Below are positions 26,518 through 34,676 of a stretch of DNA of 64,000 nt, in pieces. Both the position numbers and the translations under genes were made by a program. The stretch comes from Flavobacterium sp. KACC 22761 (GTDB lineage Bacteria; Bacteroidota; Bacteroidia; Flavobacteriales; Flavobacteriaceae), in NCBI RefSeq assembly GCF_034058155.1, contig NZ_CP139148.1, positions 1,922,001 through 1,986,000 on the forward strand. Reading direction: 5' to 3'. The stretch's first letter is position 1. Each line of letters starts with the position of its first letter. The notes below the pieces were generated by a model that was not told the origin of the DNA, searched no databases, and saw only the letters and a list, made by a program, of their open reading frames with translations.

Positions 26518-29091
26518 ATGAAAATTCTTCGTAGCTTTTTTGTCTTTTTTATAATCACCACGATTGGTTTTTCTCAATCGAAACCAAAAGAAAATTTTAT
26601 TGTAGAAAATGGCGTTTCAGAGCAATTGGCTCAATTTCGTAAAAAACAGATTTCAGATCTTCACTATACTTTATTCTTCGAAATTCCGAATCAAAAAACA
26701 GAAAATATAAATTCTCAGTTATTCGTAAATCTGAATTTATCTGATTTAAGTCAACCTTTGATTTTAGATTTTAAAGAGAAAACTTCTAATCTAAAAACGG
26801 TTGAAGCAAACGGAAAAAAACTCGAAATTGTTCATGAAAACGGACATGTTGTAATTCCGGTTTCAGCTTTGGTTTCAGGAAAAAACACAATTTCAATTTC
26901 ATTTATAGCTGGAAATTTATCTTTAAATCGAAATGATGATTTTCTATACACTTTATTAGTTCCGGATCGTGCGAGTACTTTATTTCCGTGTTTTGATCAG
27001 CCTGATATCAAAGCGACTTATAAATTGAGTCTTTCTGTGCCAAAAGATTGGTCGGTTTTGGCTGGAGCCGATGTTGTAGAGAAACTTGAGAAAGGAGATT
27101 TTACAACATATACTTTCGGAGAATCAGATAAAATGAGTACGTATTTATTTTCATTTGTGGCAGGAAAATTTAAAAGTGTTATACAGAAACCAGGTATGGA
27201 AATGACGTTTTTATACCGCGAAAATAATCCTGAAAAGATAAAAATGAGCACTGATACAATTTTTAATCTGCATCAGCAATCATTAGATTTTTTAGAAAAA
27301 TATACCAATTATAAATTTCCTTTTCAGAAGTTGGATTTTGCTTCAATTCCGGTTTTTCAATATGGTGGAATGGAGCATGTTGGCGCAATTCAGTACCGAG
27401 AATCGACTTTGTTTTTAGATAACAGCGCAACCGACAGCGAAAAATTAAACCGAGCAAAATTAATCGCACACGAAACTTCGCATATGTGGTTTGGTGACTT
27501 GGTTACGATGAAATGGTTTGATGATGTTTGGATGAAAGAGGTTTTTGCCAACTTCATGGCCGATAAAATCATGAACCCGATTTTTCCGAAAATCAATCAT
27601 AATCTACAGTTTTTTAGTACGCATTATGCCAGCGCTTACGCGGAAGATCGATCGTTGGGAACACATCCAATTCGACAGCATTTGGCGAATTTGAAAGATG
27701 CCGGTTCGCTTTATGGCGCGATGATTTACAACAAAGCGCCAATTATGATGCGTCAGTTAGAAGCTTCGATGGGGGCAGCAGCTTTTCAAAAAGGAATTCA
27801 AAAATACATTCAGAAATACGCCAACGACAATGCCGATTGGAACAATTTGGTGGAAATTCTGGATGCTGAAACGCCTTTGGATATGAAGAAATGGAGCGAA
27901 GTTTGGGTAAACAAATCGGGAAGAGCTATTTTCTCAGATAAAATTGAATATGATGCTAAAAACAGAATCAAGAAGTTTGAAATTTTTCAAAAGGCTGAAG
28001 ATAAATCTAATAATATTTGGCCTCAGATTTTTCAGATTGGTTTAGTTTATTCCAAAGAAGTAAAAGTTTTATTGGTCAATATTAAAGATAAAAACCTGAT
28101 GGTAAAAGAAGCTATCGGACTCGAAAAACCGCTTACTATTATTTACAATTATAATGGTTTTGGATACGGTGTTTTTCCGCTTGACGGCAATAATTTAAAT
28201 GTTATTTCTACTTTAAAAGATGAGGTTGCAAGAGCTTCGGCATATAGTAATCTTTATGAAAATACGCTGATTGGAAATATTTCGCCAGAGAAGGCATTTG
28301 ATTGTTTTTTTAAAGGAATCCAAACGGAAGAAAATGAATTGGTTTTACGAATTGTTTCTAATAATCTGAATACTATTTATTGGAGATTCTTCACAGAAAA
28401 ACAACAAAATAAAGTTCAGAAACAGCTTGAAGATATTTTGAATGAACGTTTGCAAACCAATTTATCAGCCAATATCAAAAAGACATTATTCGGATTGTTT
28501 AGTTCGATTGCGTATTCAGATTCGGCGAAAGCCAAATTATATCAGATTTGGAATAAAGAAATTGTGATTCAGAATTTGAAATTGAACGAAGACGATTTTA
28601 CCAATATGGCAATGAATCTGGCCATTTTCAAACATGAAAAAGCCGATGAAATTTTAGAGAAAACAAGAACGACAATCACAAATCCGGATAAAAAGAAGCG
28701 ATTTGAATTTTTGCTTCCATCCTTATCAAAAGACGAATCTGTTCGATCTGCCTTTATAGAATCGTTAAAAGACGATGCCAATCGTGAAAAAGAGGCGTGG
28801 GTTTCTGTGGGATTGGCAAATGTAAATCATCCGCTTCGTCAGGAAAGTGCGCAAAAATATATCAGATTTTCACTAGATTTGGTAGAAGAAATTCAGCGTA
28901 CGGGAGATATTTTCTTTCCGAAAGACTGGATCGATAATACAGTTGGAAGATATTCGTCGAAATATGCTTTTGATGAAGTACAGCGATTCTTGAAAGAAAA
29001 CCCTAATTTTAGTCCGATCTTGAAACGTAAATTGTTCATGGCGACGGATTTGCTTTATAAAGCACAAAACATTAAAAAAGAAACCGAATGA
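26518..29091 (+). CDS. M1-family zinc aminopeptidase, exported
   Basis: An 857-residue metallopeptidase with a signal peptide (MKILRSFFVFFIITTIGFSQ). Zinc site: HETSH at 318-322, with the third ligand E341 in WMKEVFANF. The exopeptidase motif reads GGMEH at 283-287, a variant of GAMEN. It trims N-terminal residues from peptides in the periplasm or at the surface. The frame is open from a GTG at 26452, but that part lies in an ATTCGTG repeat, so the ATG at 26518 is used. The stop overlaps the next start by four bases (ATGA). Confidence 0.93.
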   Translation: MKILRSFFVFFIITTIGFSQSKPKENFIVENGVSEQLAQFRKKQISDLHYTLFFEIPNQKTENINSQLFVNLNLSDLSQPLILDFKEKTSNLKTVEANGKKLEIVHENGHVVIPVSALVSGKNTISISFIAGNLSLNRNDDFLYTLLVPDRASTLFPCFDQPDIKATYKLSLSVPKDWSVLAGADVVEKLEKGDFTTYTFGESDKMSTYLFSFVAGKFKSVIQKPGMEMTFLYRENNPEKIKMSTDTIFNLHQQSLDFLEKYTNYKFPFQKLDFASIPVFQYGGMEHVGAIQYRESTLFLDNSATDSEKLNRAKLIAHETSHMWFGDLVTMKWFDDVWMKEVFANFMADKIMNPIFPKINHNLQFFSTHYASAYAEDRSLGTHPIRQHLANLKDAGSLYGAMIYNKAPIMMRQLEASMGAAAFQKGIQKYIQKYANDNADWNNLVEILDAETPLDMKKWSEVWVNKSGRAIFSDKIEYDAKNRIKKFEIFQKAEDKSNNIWPQIFQIGLVYSKEVKVLLVNIKDKNLMVKEAIGLEKPLTIIYNYNGFGYGVFPLDGNNLNVISTLKDEVARASAYSNLYENTLIGNISPEKAFDCFFKGIQTEENELVLRIVSNNLNTIYWRFFTEKQQNKVQKQLEDILNERLQTNLSANIKKTLFGLFSSIAYSDSAKAKLYQIWNKEIVIQNLKLNEDDFTNMAMNLAIFKHEKADEILEKTRTTITNPDKKKRFEFLLPSLSKDESVRSAFIESLKDDANREKEAWVSVGLANVNHPLRQESAQKYIRFSLDLVEEIQRTGDIFFPKDWIDNTVGRYSSKYAFDEVQRFLKENPNFSPILKRKLFMATDLLYKAQNIKKETE

Positions 29092-30014
29092 AAATTGAAT
29101 CGGAAATAGAGAAAGTCTCGAGTTTTCAGCATCTTGAAATGCTGGCAAATCAGGTTGTGGAAGGTTTTATATCCGGAATGCACAAGAGTCCGTTTCATGG
29201 ATTTTCAGCCGAATTTGCCGAGCATAAAGTCTATAACGCAGGCGAAAGCACCAAACATATCGATTGGAAATTATTTGCCAAAACGGATCGTTTGTACACA
29301 AAACGTTTTGAGGAAGAAACCAATTTACGTTGTCATTTGATTGTCGATAATTCGTCATCGATGCATTATCCTGAACTCAAATCAAATCAGCCTTTTTATG
29401 AAAAGAAGATTGGTTTTGCGGTTTTGGCTTCGGCAGTTTTAATGAATATTTTAAAGAAACAGCGCGATGCTGTTGGTTTGAGCGTTTTCTCAGATAAATA
29501 CGAATATTATGCTCCGGAAAAAGGAAGTGACCGTCACCACCGAATGCTTTTGAATAAATTGGAAGAATTATTAGTTCAGCCAAAAGTCAAAAAAACGACC
29601 GACACGATTACCTATCTGCACCAAATAGCAGAGAAAATGCATCGCCGTTCTATGATTATTTTGTTTACCGATATGTTTCAAACGGAAGATGAAGAGAAAT
29701 TATTCAACGCTTTACAGCATTTAAAACACAACAAACATAAAGTAGTTTTGTTTCATGTGGTTGATAGTCAAACTGAAATGAAGTTTGATTTTGATAATGC
29801 ACCAAGAAAATTCATTGATTTAGAATCGGGAGAAGAGGTTTCAATTTTTGCCGATAATGTAAAAGAAGAATATGAAAAAAGGGTAGAATCTTATTTTAAA
29901 AACCTGGCTTTAACCTGTGCAAAGAACCAAATTAAGTACGTTCCGGTAAATGTAGGCGATAATTTTGAAAAAATATTGACTACATATTTAGTTGAAAAAC
30001 AAAACTTTGGGTGA
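29088..30014 (+). CDS. DUF58 protein with von Willebrand-like fold
   Basis: A 308-residue soluble protein of the DUF58 family. The signature HKVYNAGESTKHIDWKLFAKTDRLYTKRFEEETNL lies at about 45-80. It is followed by a VWA-like domain starting LIVDNSSSMHYPE, a DxSxS metal-site motif. DUF58 genes usually sit beside a MoxR ATPase; here none is seen. Instead the gene is translationally coupled to the M1 aminopeptidase. Its role is not established. Confidence 0.9.
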   Translation: MKIESEIEKVSSFQHLEMLANQVVEGFISGMHKSPFHGFSAEFAEHKVYNAGESTKHIDWKLFAKTDRLYTKRFEEETNLRCHLIVDNSSSMHYPELKSNQPFYEKKIGFAVLASAVLMNILKKQRDAVGLSVFSDKYEYYAPEKGSDRHHRMLLNKLEELLVQPKVKKTTDTITYLHQIAEKMHRRSMIILFTDMFQTEDEEKLFNALQHLKHNKHKVVLFHVVDSQTEMKFDFDNAPRKFIDLESGEEVSIFADNVKEEYEKRVESYFKNLALTCAKNQIKYVPVNVGDNFEKILTTYLVEKQNFG

Positions 30015-30052
30015 TATTTTAAAAAATAATTTCATTTTTTTTATAAAAACAC

Positions 30053-30082
30053 TTGCAGAAACGAAATTCTGTTATATCTTTG
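30053..30082 (+). promoter_or_regulatory. promoter of first tRNA-Asp
   Basis: TTG (30053-30055), 19 bases, TATCTTTG (30075-30082). It is an exact fit to the Bacteroidota promoter and lies 18 bases before the tRNA. The same promoter, with slight changes, precedes the second copy. Confidence 0.8.
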
Positions 30083-30100
30083 CAACCGCAATAACGCAGA

Positions 30101-30174
30101 GGTTTGGTAGTTCAGTTGGTTAGAATACATGCCTGTCACGCATGGGGTCGCGGGTTCGAGTCCCGTCCAGACCG
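30101..30174 (+). tRNA. tRNA-Asp (GTC), copy 1
   Basis: A 74-base cloverleaf: acceptor GGTTTGG/CCAGACC, D-loop AGTTGGTTA, anticodon loop CTGTCAC with GTC at 30135-30137, T arm GCGGG-TTCGAGT-CCCGT, discriminator G. No CCA is encoded. Confidence 0.97.
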
Positions 30175-30184
30175 CAATATTGGG

Positions 30185-30214
30185 AAAAGCCTTTCTATTA
30201 AGAAAGGCTTTTTT
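30185..30214 (+). terminator. terminator of tRNA-Asp copy 1
   Basis: AAAAGCCTTTCT and AGAAAGGCTTTT form a 12-bp stem with loop ATTA and a T run. Confidence 0.85.
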
Positions 30215-30275
30215 GCCCAAAAACGGTATCTAAGATTAGTTGTGTTGTTTTGCTACGACTTTGTAACTCGTAGCT

Positions 30276-30328
30276 GGTTTAGTAGTTAGACCAATGAAAA
30301 GCTTTCCACTTTTGTGGATGGCTTTTTT
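30276..30328 (+). pseudogene. possible deleted remnant of a tRNA-Asp copy
   Basis: GGTTTAGTAGTTAGACC (30276-30292) keeps the first bases (GGTTTgGTAGTT) and last bases (AGACC) of tRNA-Asp with the middle missing. A hairpin and T run follow (30296-30328), as after the intact copies. It may be chance, because only 17 bases are compared. Confidence 0.25.
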
Positions 30329-30377
30329 GATTTAAGACACTTTTGTATTTAACTGCAAAGAACGCTAAGATTTACAC

Positions 30378-30414
30378 AAAGGGCGCAAAGTTTTTTTTAA
30401 GCTTTGCGCCCTTT
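30378..30414. repeat. AAAGGGCGCAAAG palindrome
   Basis: AAAGGGCGCAAAG (30378-30390) and CTTTGCGCCCTTT (30402-30414) are perfect inverse arms. It is a member of the GCAAAG repeat family seen also at 36.3 and 37.2 kb. Confidence 0.75.
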
Positions 30415-30556
30415 GCGCTTTTAACTTTGCTCCCGATAGCTATAGGGATTGCGGTTAAAAAGAAAGAAAATACTTCTTTTTTAAATTTAGTATCAATTTT
30501 TAAAATATTGGAATTTAACCAATTAAAAATTTCTCAAATTTTATTCGCAAAAACGC

Positions 30557-30586
30557 TTGCAGAAACGAAATTCTATTGTATTTTTG
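30557..30586 (+). promoter_or_regulatory. promoter of second tRNA-Asp
   Basis: TTG (30557-30559), 19 bases, TATTTTTG (30579-30586), 17 bases before the tRNA. The surrounding GCAGAAACGAAATTCT word is identical to that of copy 1. Confidence 0.8.
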
Positions 30587-30603
30587 CACTCGCAATAACG
30601 CAG

Positions 30604-30677
30604 GGTTTGGTAGTTCAGTTGGTTAGAATACATGCCTGTCACGCATGGGGTCGCGGGTTCGAGTCCCGTCCAGACCG
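30604..30677 (+). tRNA. tRNA-Asp (GTC), copy 2
   Basis: Identical over all 74 bases to the copy at 30101, which lies 503 bases upstream. The duplicated unit includes the promoter, so the two genes are transcribed separately. Confidence 0.97.
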
Positions 30678-30688
30678 CCTAAGTTGTT

Positions 30689-30719
30689 AAAAGCCTTTCT
30701 TAACGGAAAGGCTTTTTTT
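30689..30719 (+). terminator. terminator of tRNA-Asp copy 2
   Basis: AAAAGCCTTTC and GAAAGGCTTTT pair around a six-base loop and are followed by T residues. Confidence 0.85.
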
Positions 30720-30781
30720 GTTTTTGGTATTTAACCGCAATCCCGATAGCTATCGGGAGCTAAGATTTTTACTCAGTCTGT

Positions 30782-30887
30782 TTTGTCATTTCGACGAAGG
30801 AGAAATCTCCACAAGAAACTCTACAAAGATTGGCGATATTCTGTGCGGAGCTACTCGCGGAGATTTCTCCTTCGTCGAAATGACAAA
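30782..30887. repeat. CATTTCGACGAAGGAGAAATC long palindromic repeat
   Basis: The 29-base arms at 30782-30810 and 30859-30887 are perfect inverse copies (core TCGACGAAGGAGAAATCTCC). The 48-base centre holds a further GCGGAG/CTACTCGCGG-type segment. This has the shape of a REPIN or tiny MITE. A 72-codon ORF across it is not a gene. Confidence 0.85.
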
Positions 30888-30959
30888 CTTTGTGGCGATT
30901 GGAATTTTAATTTCTATTTCTTCAGTATCTTTATAATACGAAATCATCGTATCATTTAA

Positions 30960-31784
30960 ATGGAACAATCAACATTCAAAATAGATAAATATTACATCAA
31001 GAAAGTAGATGCTGATAAAAAAAGCATTTACTGCCATCATGATATAATGGGAGAATTGCTGGTTCCAACACATAAACACAACAAGGCGCAAATGTTATAT
31101 GCGGAGGGTGATGTAGTTTTTGTGACAACTGAAACGAAATCGTATTTTTTGCCTGCAAGACATTTTATTTGGATTCCTGCTGGATTAGAGCATAGTATTG
31201 AGCCGAAGTCGGAACACGTGATGATGCGAAATTTATATTTTCCAGTTGAAAAAAATGAAGATGATTTTTACAAAAGTGAAGGCATTTATCCGGTAAACAA
31301 TTTATTGCTTCAAATGATGATGTTTACTAATCAATGGAACGGAGATTTGAAAAAGGGAAGTCCTAGTTTTGTCATTGCGAAAGCCATAAAGGCGATTCTT
31401 CCTCAAATATGTCATACGAATTTACCTTTAGAACTCCCTCAGCCCAAAGATAAACGATTAGGCAAAATTCTTCGACATATAGAAAATAATCTTGGAGAAG
31501 CTATTCTTTTTGCTGATGTGGCTCATGAATTTGGCTTTAGCGAACGCTCTTTGTATCGCTTATTTCAAAAAGATCTCAAGATGTCTTTTATTCAATATTA
31601 CACCATTCGAAGAATTCTTAAAGCGATTGAACTTTTATTAGAAAGAAAACTTTCAGTAAAAGAGGTAGCTCTAGAAGTTGGGTATAATAGTGTTCCGACC
31701 TTTAGTAACACTTTTTTCAAGATTTTAGGACAAAGACCTTCCGATTACTTAAATGGAGAAGAGATTTTGGAACGTGGTAAATAG
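30960..31784 (+). CDS. AraC-family transcriptional regulator
   Basis: A 274-residue regulator. The N-terminal cupin domain contains HKHNKAQMLYAEGDVVFVTTE (about 37-57) and AGLEHSIEP. The C-terminal two-HTH domain spans about 165-268, with the signature FGFSERSLYRLFQKDLKMSFIQYY and EVALEVGYNSVPTFSNTFFKILGQRPSDY. It is followed on the same strand by TolC, EmrA-like and MFS genes and most likely controls that exporter. The 364-base gap to tolC suggests a separate promoter for the pump genes. Confidence 0.92.
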   Translation: MEQSTFKIDKYYIKKVDADKKSIYCHHDIMGELLVPTHKHNKAQMLYAEGDVVFVTTETKSYFLPARHFIWIPAGLEHSIEPKSEHVMMRNLYFPVEKNEDDFYKSEGIYPVNNLLLQMMMFTNQWNGDLKKGSPSFVIAKAIKAILPQICHTNLPLELPQPKDKRLGKILRHIENNLGEAILFADVAHEFGFSERSLYRLFQKDLKMSFIQYYTIRRILKAIELLLERKLSVKEVALEVGYNSVPTFSNTFFKILGQRPSDYLNGEEILERGK

Positions 31785-32148
31785 TTTTTGTTTTACGCAG
31801 ATTTCTTTCATCAAATCCTAAAATAATTTCTCTCGCAGATTCCGCAGATTTAGGGGATTTTTTAAATGTGCTGAATGATTTTTTCACGCAGATTTAAAAG
31901 AATTTAAGCTGATTGTGTAGATTTTTTAAAGTTTATCTACTTAATCTGCCAAATCTGCGAGAGTAAAAGAATAAAATCTGCATGAAATAATTTTAATTTT
32001 TAATTATTTGTTTTTCAGTGTTTTAATATAACGTTTTCGGAAAATAGAATTTTAACTTTTGTCCGAAATGAATATGTTATTGACTTTTTAGAATCATCAG
32101 CCAATCAAAAAATGAAGGAACTTTGCAGCATAAATTATTCAAATATTC
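31785..32148. repeat. gap with CTCTCGCAGATT inverted repeat
   Basis: CTCTCGCAGATT (31830-31841) and AATCTGCGAGAG (31952-31963) enclose further GCAGATT words. Downstream, 32000-32148 holds the probable tolC leader. GAACTTTG at 32118-32125 nearly matches TAnnTTTG. No ORF or RNA gene is seen. Confidence 0.65.
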
Positions 32149-33504
32149 ATGTTCCTTACAAAAACAAACTCTAAAGAAGATTGTTTTCCCAGAAGCCTAT
32201 TGATTTTACTAATGGTTTTAGTATTCAATAGTTTACATGCTCAGGAAGTTCATACGGTTTCTTTACAAGAAGCGATGAAACTGGCGAAGGAAAACAACAA
32301 AAAAGTCCTTAAGTCTCAACTGGAGATTACGCTCGCCGAGCAAAACATCAAAGAAAGAAAAGAACTTAGATTACCAGATGTACAACTAAACGGGATGTAC
32401 TCTAGAATTACCAACATTACAGAATTTAAAGGAAGTGGTTTCTTAAAAGATAAAGAAGTTACGCCTGCAATTCCTGAAATCTACGAGGTAAATTCAACTT
32501 TTAAAATGCCAATTTACGTTGGAAATAAGATTAATAACGCGATTAAAATTGCGAATCAGGAAAACGAAATTGCAAAAATAAAATCGGAAAAAACAGAAAA
32601 TGATATTGAACTGGAAGTTGTTGCAAACTATCTGGCGATTTATAAAATGATGGAGCTTCAAAAAATATTTGAGGAAAACATCAAAGAAGAAAAAAGCCGA
32701 TTAAAAGAAGTGCAATCGCTTCAAAAACACGGAACGGTTACGAAAAACGAAGTTATTCGTGCCGAATTACAGCTTTCAGATCGCGAATTGAATGCGTTAA
32801 CTAACTCCAAAAACATTAAAATCGCACTTCACGATTTGAAGACTTTGATTCAGATTCCGGAAAATGAAGAAATTGCTATTGATACAACGTCAAGTTTAGA
32901 CGAAATGAACGGTGTAGATCCTTATGATTTTTATCTAAGTAAGGCAATGCAGAATGAAGAAATGCGAATTGCAAGCCAAGAATTAAACATTAGTAAAACA
33001 GAATTGCAATTGGTAAAAGGTAATTATTTGCCAACTGTAGATTTCTTCGGGAATTATGGTTTTTATTATCCAAACTACAAATTTTTTCCGCCAAATCCGT
33101 ACTTATACACTTTAGGACAAGTGGGAATCGAGGCACGTTTTGATCTTTCGTCTTTGTACAAAAACAAAACGAAAGTGGCAAAAGCGAGCACTAAAATCGA
33201 TATGCAGAAAATGCAAACTGAAATTATAAAAGAAGAAATTCAAGATCAATTGTACAAAGAGCATACGCAGTATGAGGAAATCCTTGAAAAATTTGTCGTA
33301 GTTGATAAAGCTTTGGATTTAGCCGAAGAAAACTACCGAATCGTAAAACTGAAATATTTAAACCAATTGGTTTTAATTACCGAAATGGTCGATGCAGATA
33401 ATGCGTTGCTTCAGGCAAAATACAACAAAATTTCTACGCGATTGGATGCTGTTTTGAAACATTATGAAATGATGCACACGGCTGGGATTATGCCTCAGAG
33501 TTAG
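32149..33504 (+). CDS. TolC-family outer-membrane efflux channel
   Basis: A 451-residue protein. A basic N-terminus and hydrophobic segment (SLLILLMVLVFNSLHAQ) form the signal peptide. The mature part shows the two TolC repeats, each mostly long helices rich in E, K, Q and L (about 40-220 and 255-440), with VSLQEAMKLAKENNKKVLKSQLEITLAEQ at the start. The channel spans the outer membrane and periplasm. It is the first structural gene of a pump operon with the adaptor and MFS genes that follow. Confidence 0.92.
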   Translation: MFLTKTNSKEDCFPRSLLILLMVLVFNSLHAQEVHTVSLQEAMKLAKENNKKVLKSQLEITLAEQNIKERKELRLPDVQLNGMYSRITNITEFKGSGFLKDKEVTPAIPEIYEVNSTFKMPIYVGNKINNAIKIANQENEIAKIKSEKTENDIELEVVANYLAIYKMMELQKIFEENIKEEKSRLKEVQSLQKHGTVTKNEVIRAELQLSDRELNALTNSKNIKIALHDLKTLIQIPENEEIAIDTTSSLDEMNGVDPYDFYLSKAMQNEEMRIASQELNISKTELQLVKGNYLPTVDFFGNYGFYYPNYKFFPPNPYLYTLGQVGIEARFDLSSLYKNKTKVAKASTKIDMQKMQTEIIKEEIQDQLYKEHTQYEEILEKFVVVDKALDLAEENYRIVKLKYLNQLVLITEMVDADNALLQAKYNKISTRLDAVLKHYEMMHTAGIMPQS

Positions 33505-33622
33505 ATGCTGGTGAAAGATTAGGCTAAAGCCTTAGAGGAAAGAAGCTAGAGGAAAGACTTGGAAGAGGCAAGAAGCAAGAGAAAAGACTTAAAGAAAGAA
33601 CTAAGATAAAGAGATAAAAAAG

Positions 33623-34675
33623 ATGGTTAAGATAAAAAATGAAACTAAAAGAAATAAAACGTTTCATATACTAATAACAATTATTGCGTGTACGCTGGTT
33701 ATAAGCGGGGTTATTTTGGGAATTTGGTTTTATGTGTTTAACAGAAATCACGAGGAAACCAATGATGCGCAGGTGGAGCAGTATGTTACGCCAATTATGT
33801 CGAGAATTACAGGTTATGTGCAGGAAGTTCGTTTTGACGAAAACCAGTTTGTTTACAAAGGTGATACTTTGGTGGTGATCGATAACAGAGAATATAAATC
33901 GAAATTGAATGTGGCTCTTGCCGATGTTCAAAATGCGCAGCAAAATAGTGTTGTGGCTCAAAAAAATGCCATTAATACAGCAAGTGCAACGGCAATTAAC
34001 GAAGCACAATTAGAAGCTGCTAAAGCGAACCTTTGGAAAACCAAACTGGAATACGAAAGATATAAAGCTTTGGTGAGTGAAGAAGCTGCAACTTCTCAAC
34101 AACTAGAAAAAGTTAAAGCAGATTACGAGTCGGCGCAGGCGCATTTTTCGGAAATGAGAAACAGAATTCATTCGGCTACTTTAAGTACTTCTGTTGCTGA
34201 AGCGAATGTTCCAACAACACAAACAAGTATTGCTTCAAAACAAGCTGTTGCAGACAATGCGGCATTGTTTCTTTCGTACACAGTAATCACAGCGCCTTAT
34301 GACGGATGGGTTGGAAAAAGAACTTTACAGCCAGGACAAATGGTAAAAGAAGGGCAGTCTTTACTTTCTATTGTAAGTAAAGAAAAATGGATTACGGCCA
34401 ATTTTAAAGAAACGCAATTGCAATATTTAACTGTCGGACAAGAAGTAGAAATCAAAGCTGATGCTATAAACGACAAAGTTTTTGTGGGAACAATTGCTTC
34501 GTTATCGCCTGCGAGTGGTGCGAGATTCTCGTTGCTACCTCCAGATAATGCGACTGGAAACTTCGTAAAAATCGAACAGAGAATTCCGGTTAGAATTCAG
34601 TTAAAAGAACAAGACAAACAAACCGATTTTTTAAGAGCAGGAATGAATATTACAGTTGTTGCTGCACACAAATAA
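33623..34675 (+). CDS. EmrA-like membrane-fusion adaptor
   Basis: A 350-residue HlyD/EmrA protein. One membrane segment lies near 13-35 (HILITIIACTLVISGVILGIWFYVF). It is followed by the family motif NHEETNDAQVEQYVTPIMSRITGYVQEVRFDENQFVYKGDTLVVID (lipoyl half), a helical hairpin (about 95-205) and the second lipoyl half TVITAPYDGWVGKRTLQPGQMVKEGQSLLSIV. It links the MFS pump to TolC. A purine-rich spacer of 118 bases separates it from the tolC-like gene. Confidence 0.93.
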   Translation: MVKIKNETKRNKTFHILITIIACTLVISGVILGIWFYVFNRNHEETNDAQVEQYVTPIMSRITGYVQEVRFDENQFVYKGDTLVVIDNREYKSKLNVALADVQNAQQNSVVAQKNAINTASATAINEAQLEAAKANLWKTKLEYERYKALVSEEAATSQQLEKVKADYESAQAHFSEMRNRIHSATLSTSVAEANVPTTQTSIASKQAVADNAALFLSYTVITAPYDGWVGKRTLQPGQMVKEGQSLLSIVSKEKWITANFKETQLQYLTVGQEVEIKADAINDKVFVGTIASLSPASGARFSLLPPDNATGNFVKIEQRIPVRIQLKEQDKQTDFLRAGMNITVVAAHK

Positions 34676-34676
34676 A

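Larger units (their letters stand above)
30425..30764. repeat. 35-base inverted repeats enclosing tRNA-Asp copy 2
   Basis: The left arm 30425-30459 (contains TCCCGATAGCTATAGGGATT) and the right arm 30730-30764 (contains AATCCCGATAGCTATCGGGA) are inverse copies with about two mismatches. Between them lie only the promoter, tRNA and terminator of the second tRNA-Asp. Confidence 0.75.

Noticed and set aside
30104..30289. 61-codon ORF over tRNA-Asp copy 1
   Set aside because: It is the tRNA read as protein; the second copy gives the same false peptide.
30343..30690. 115-codon ORF between and over the tRNA-Asp genes
   Set aside because: It consists of repeat DNA, the second promoter and tRNA sequence.
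30718..30936. 72-codon ORF over the 30.8 kb repeat
   Set aside because: Created by the 29-base inverted repeat arms; no independent coding signal.
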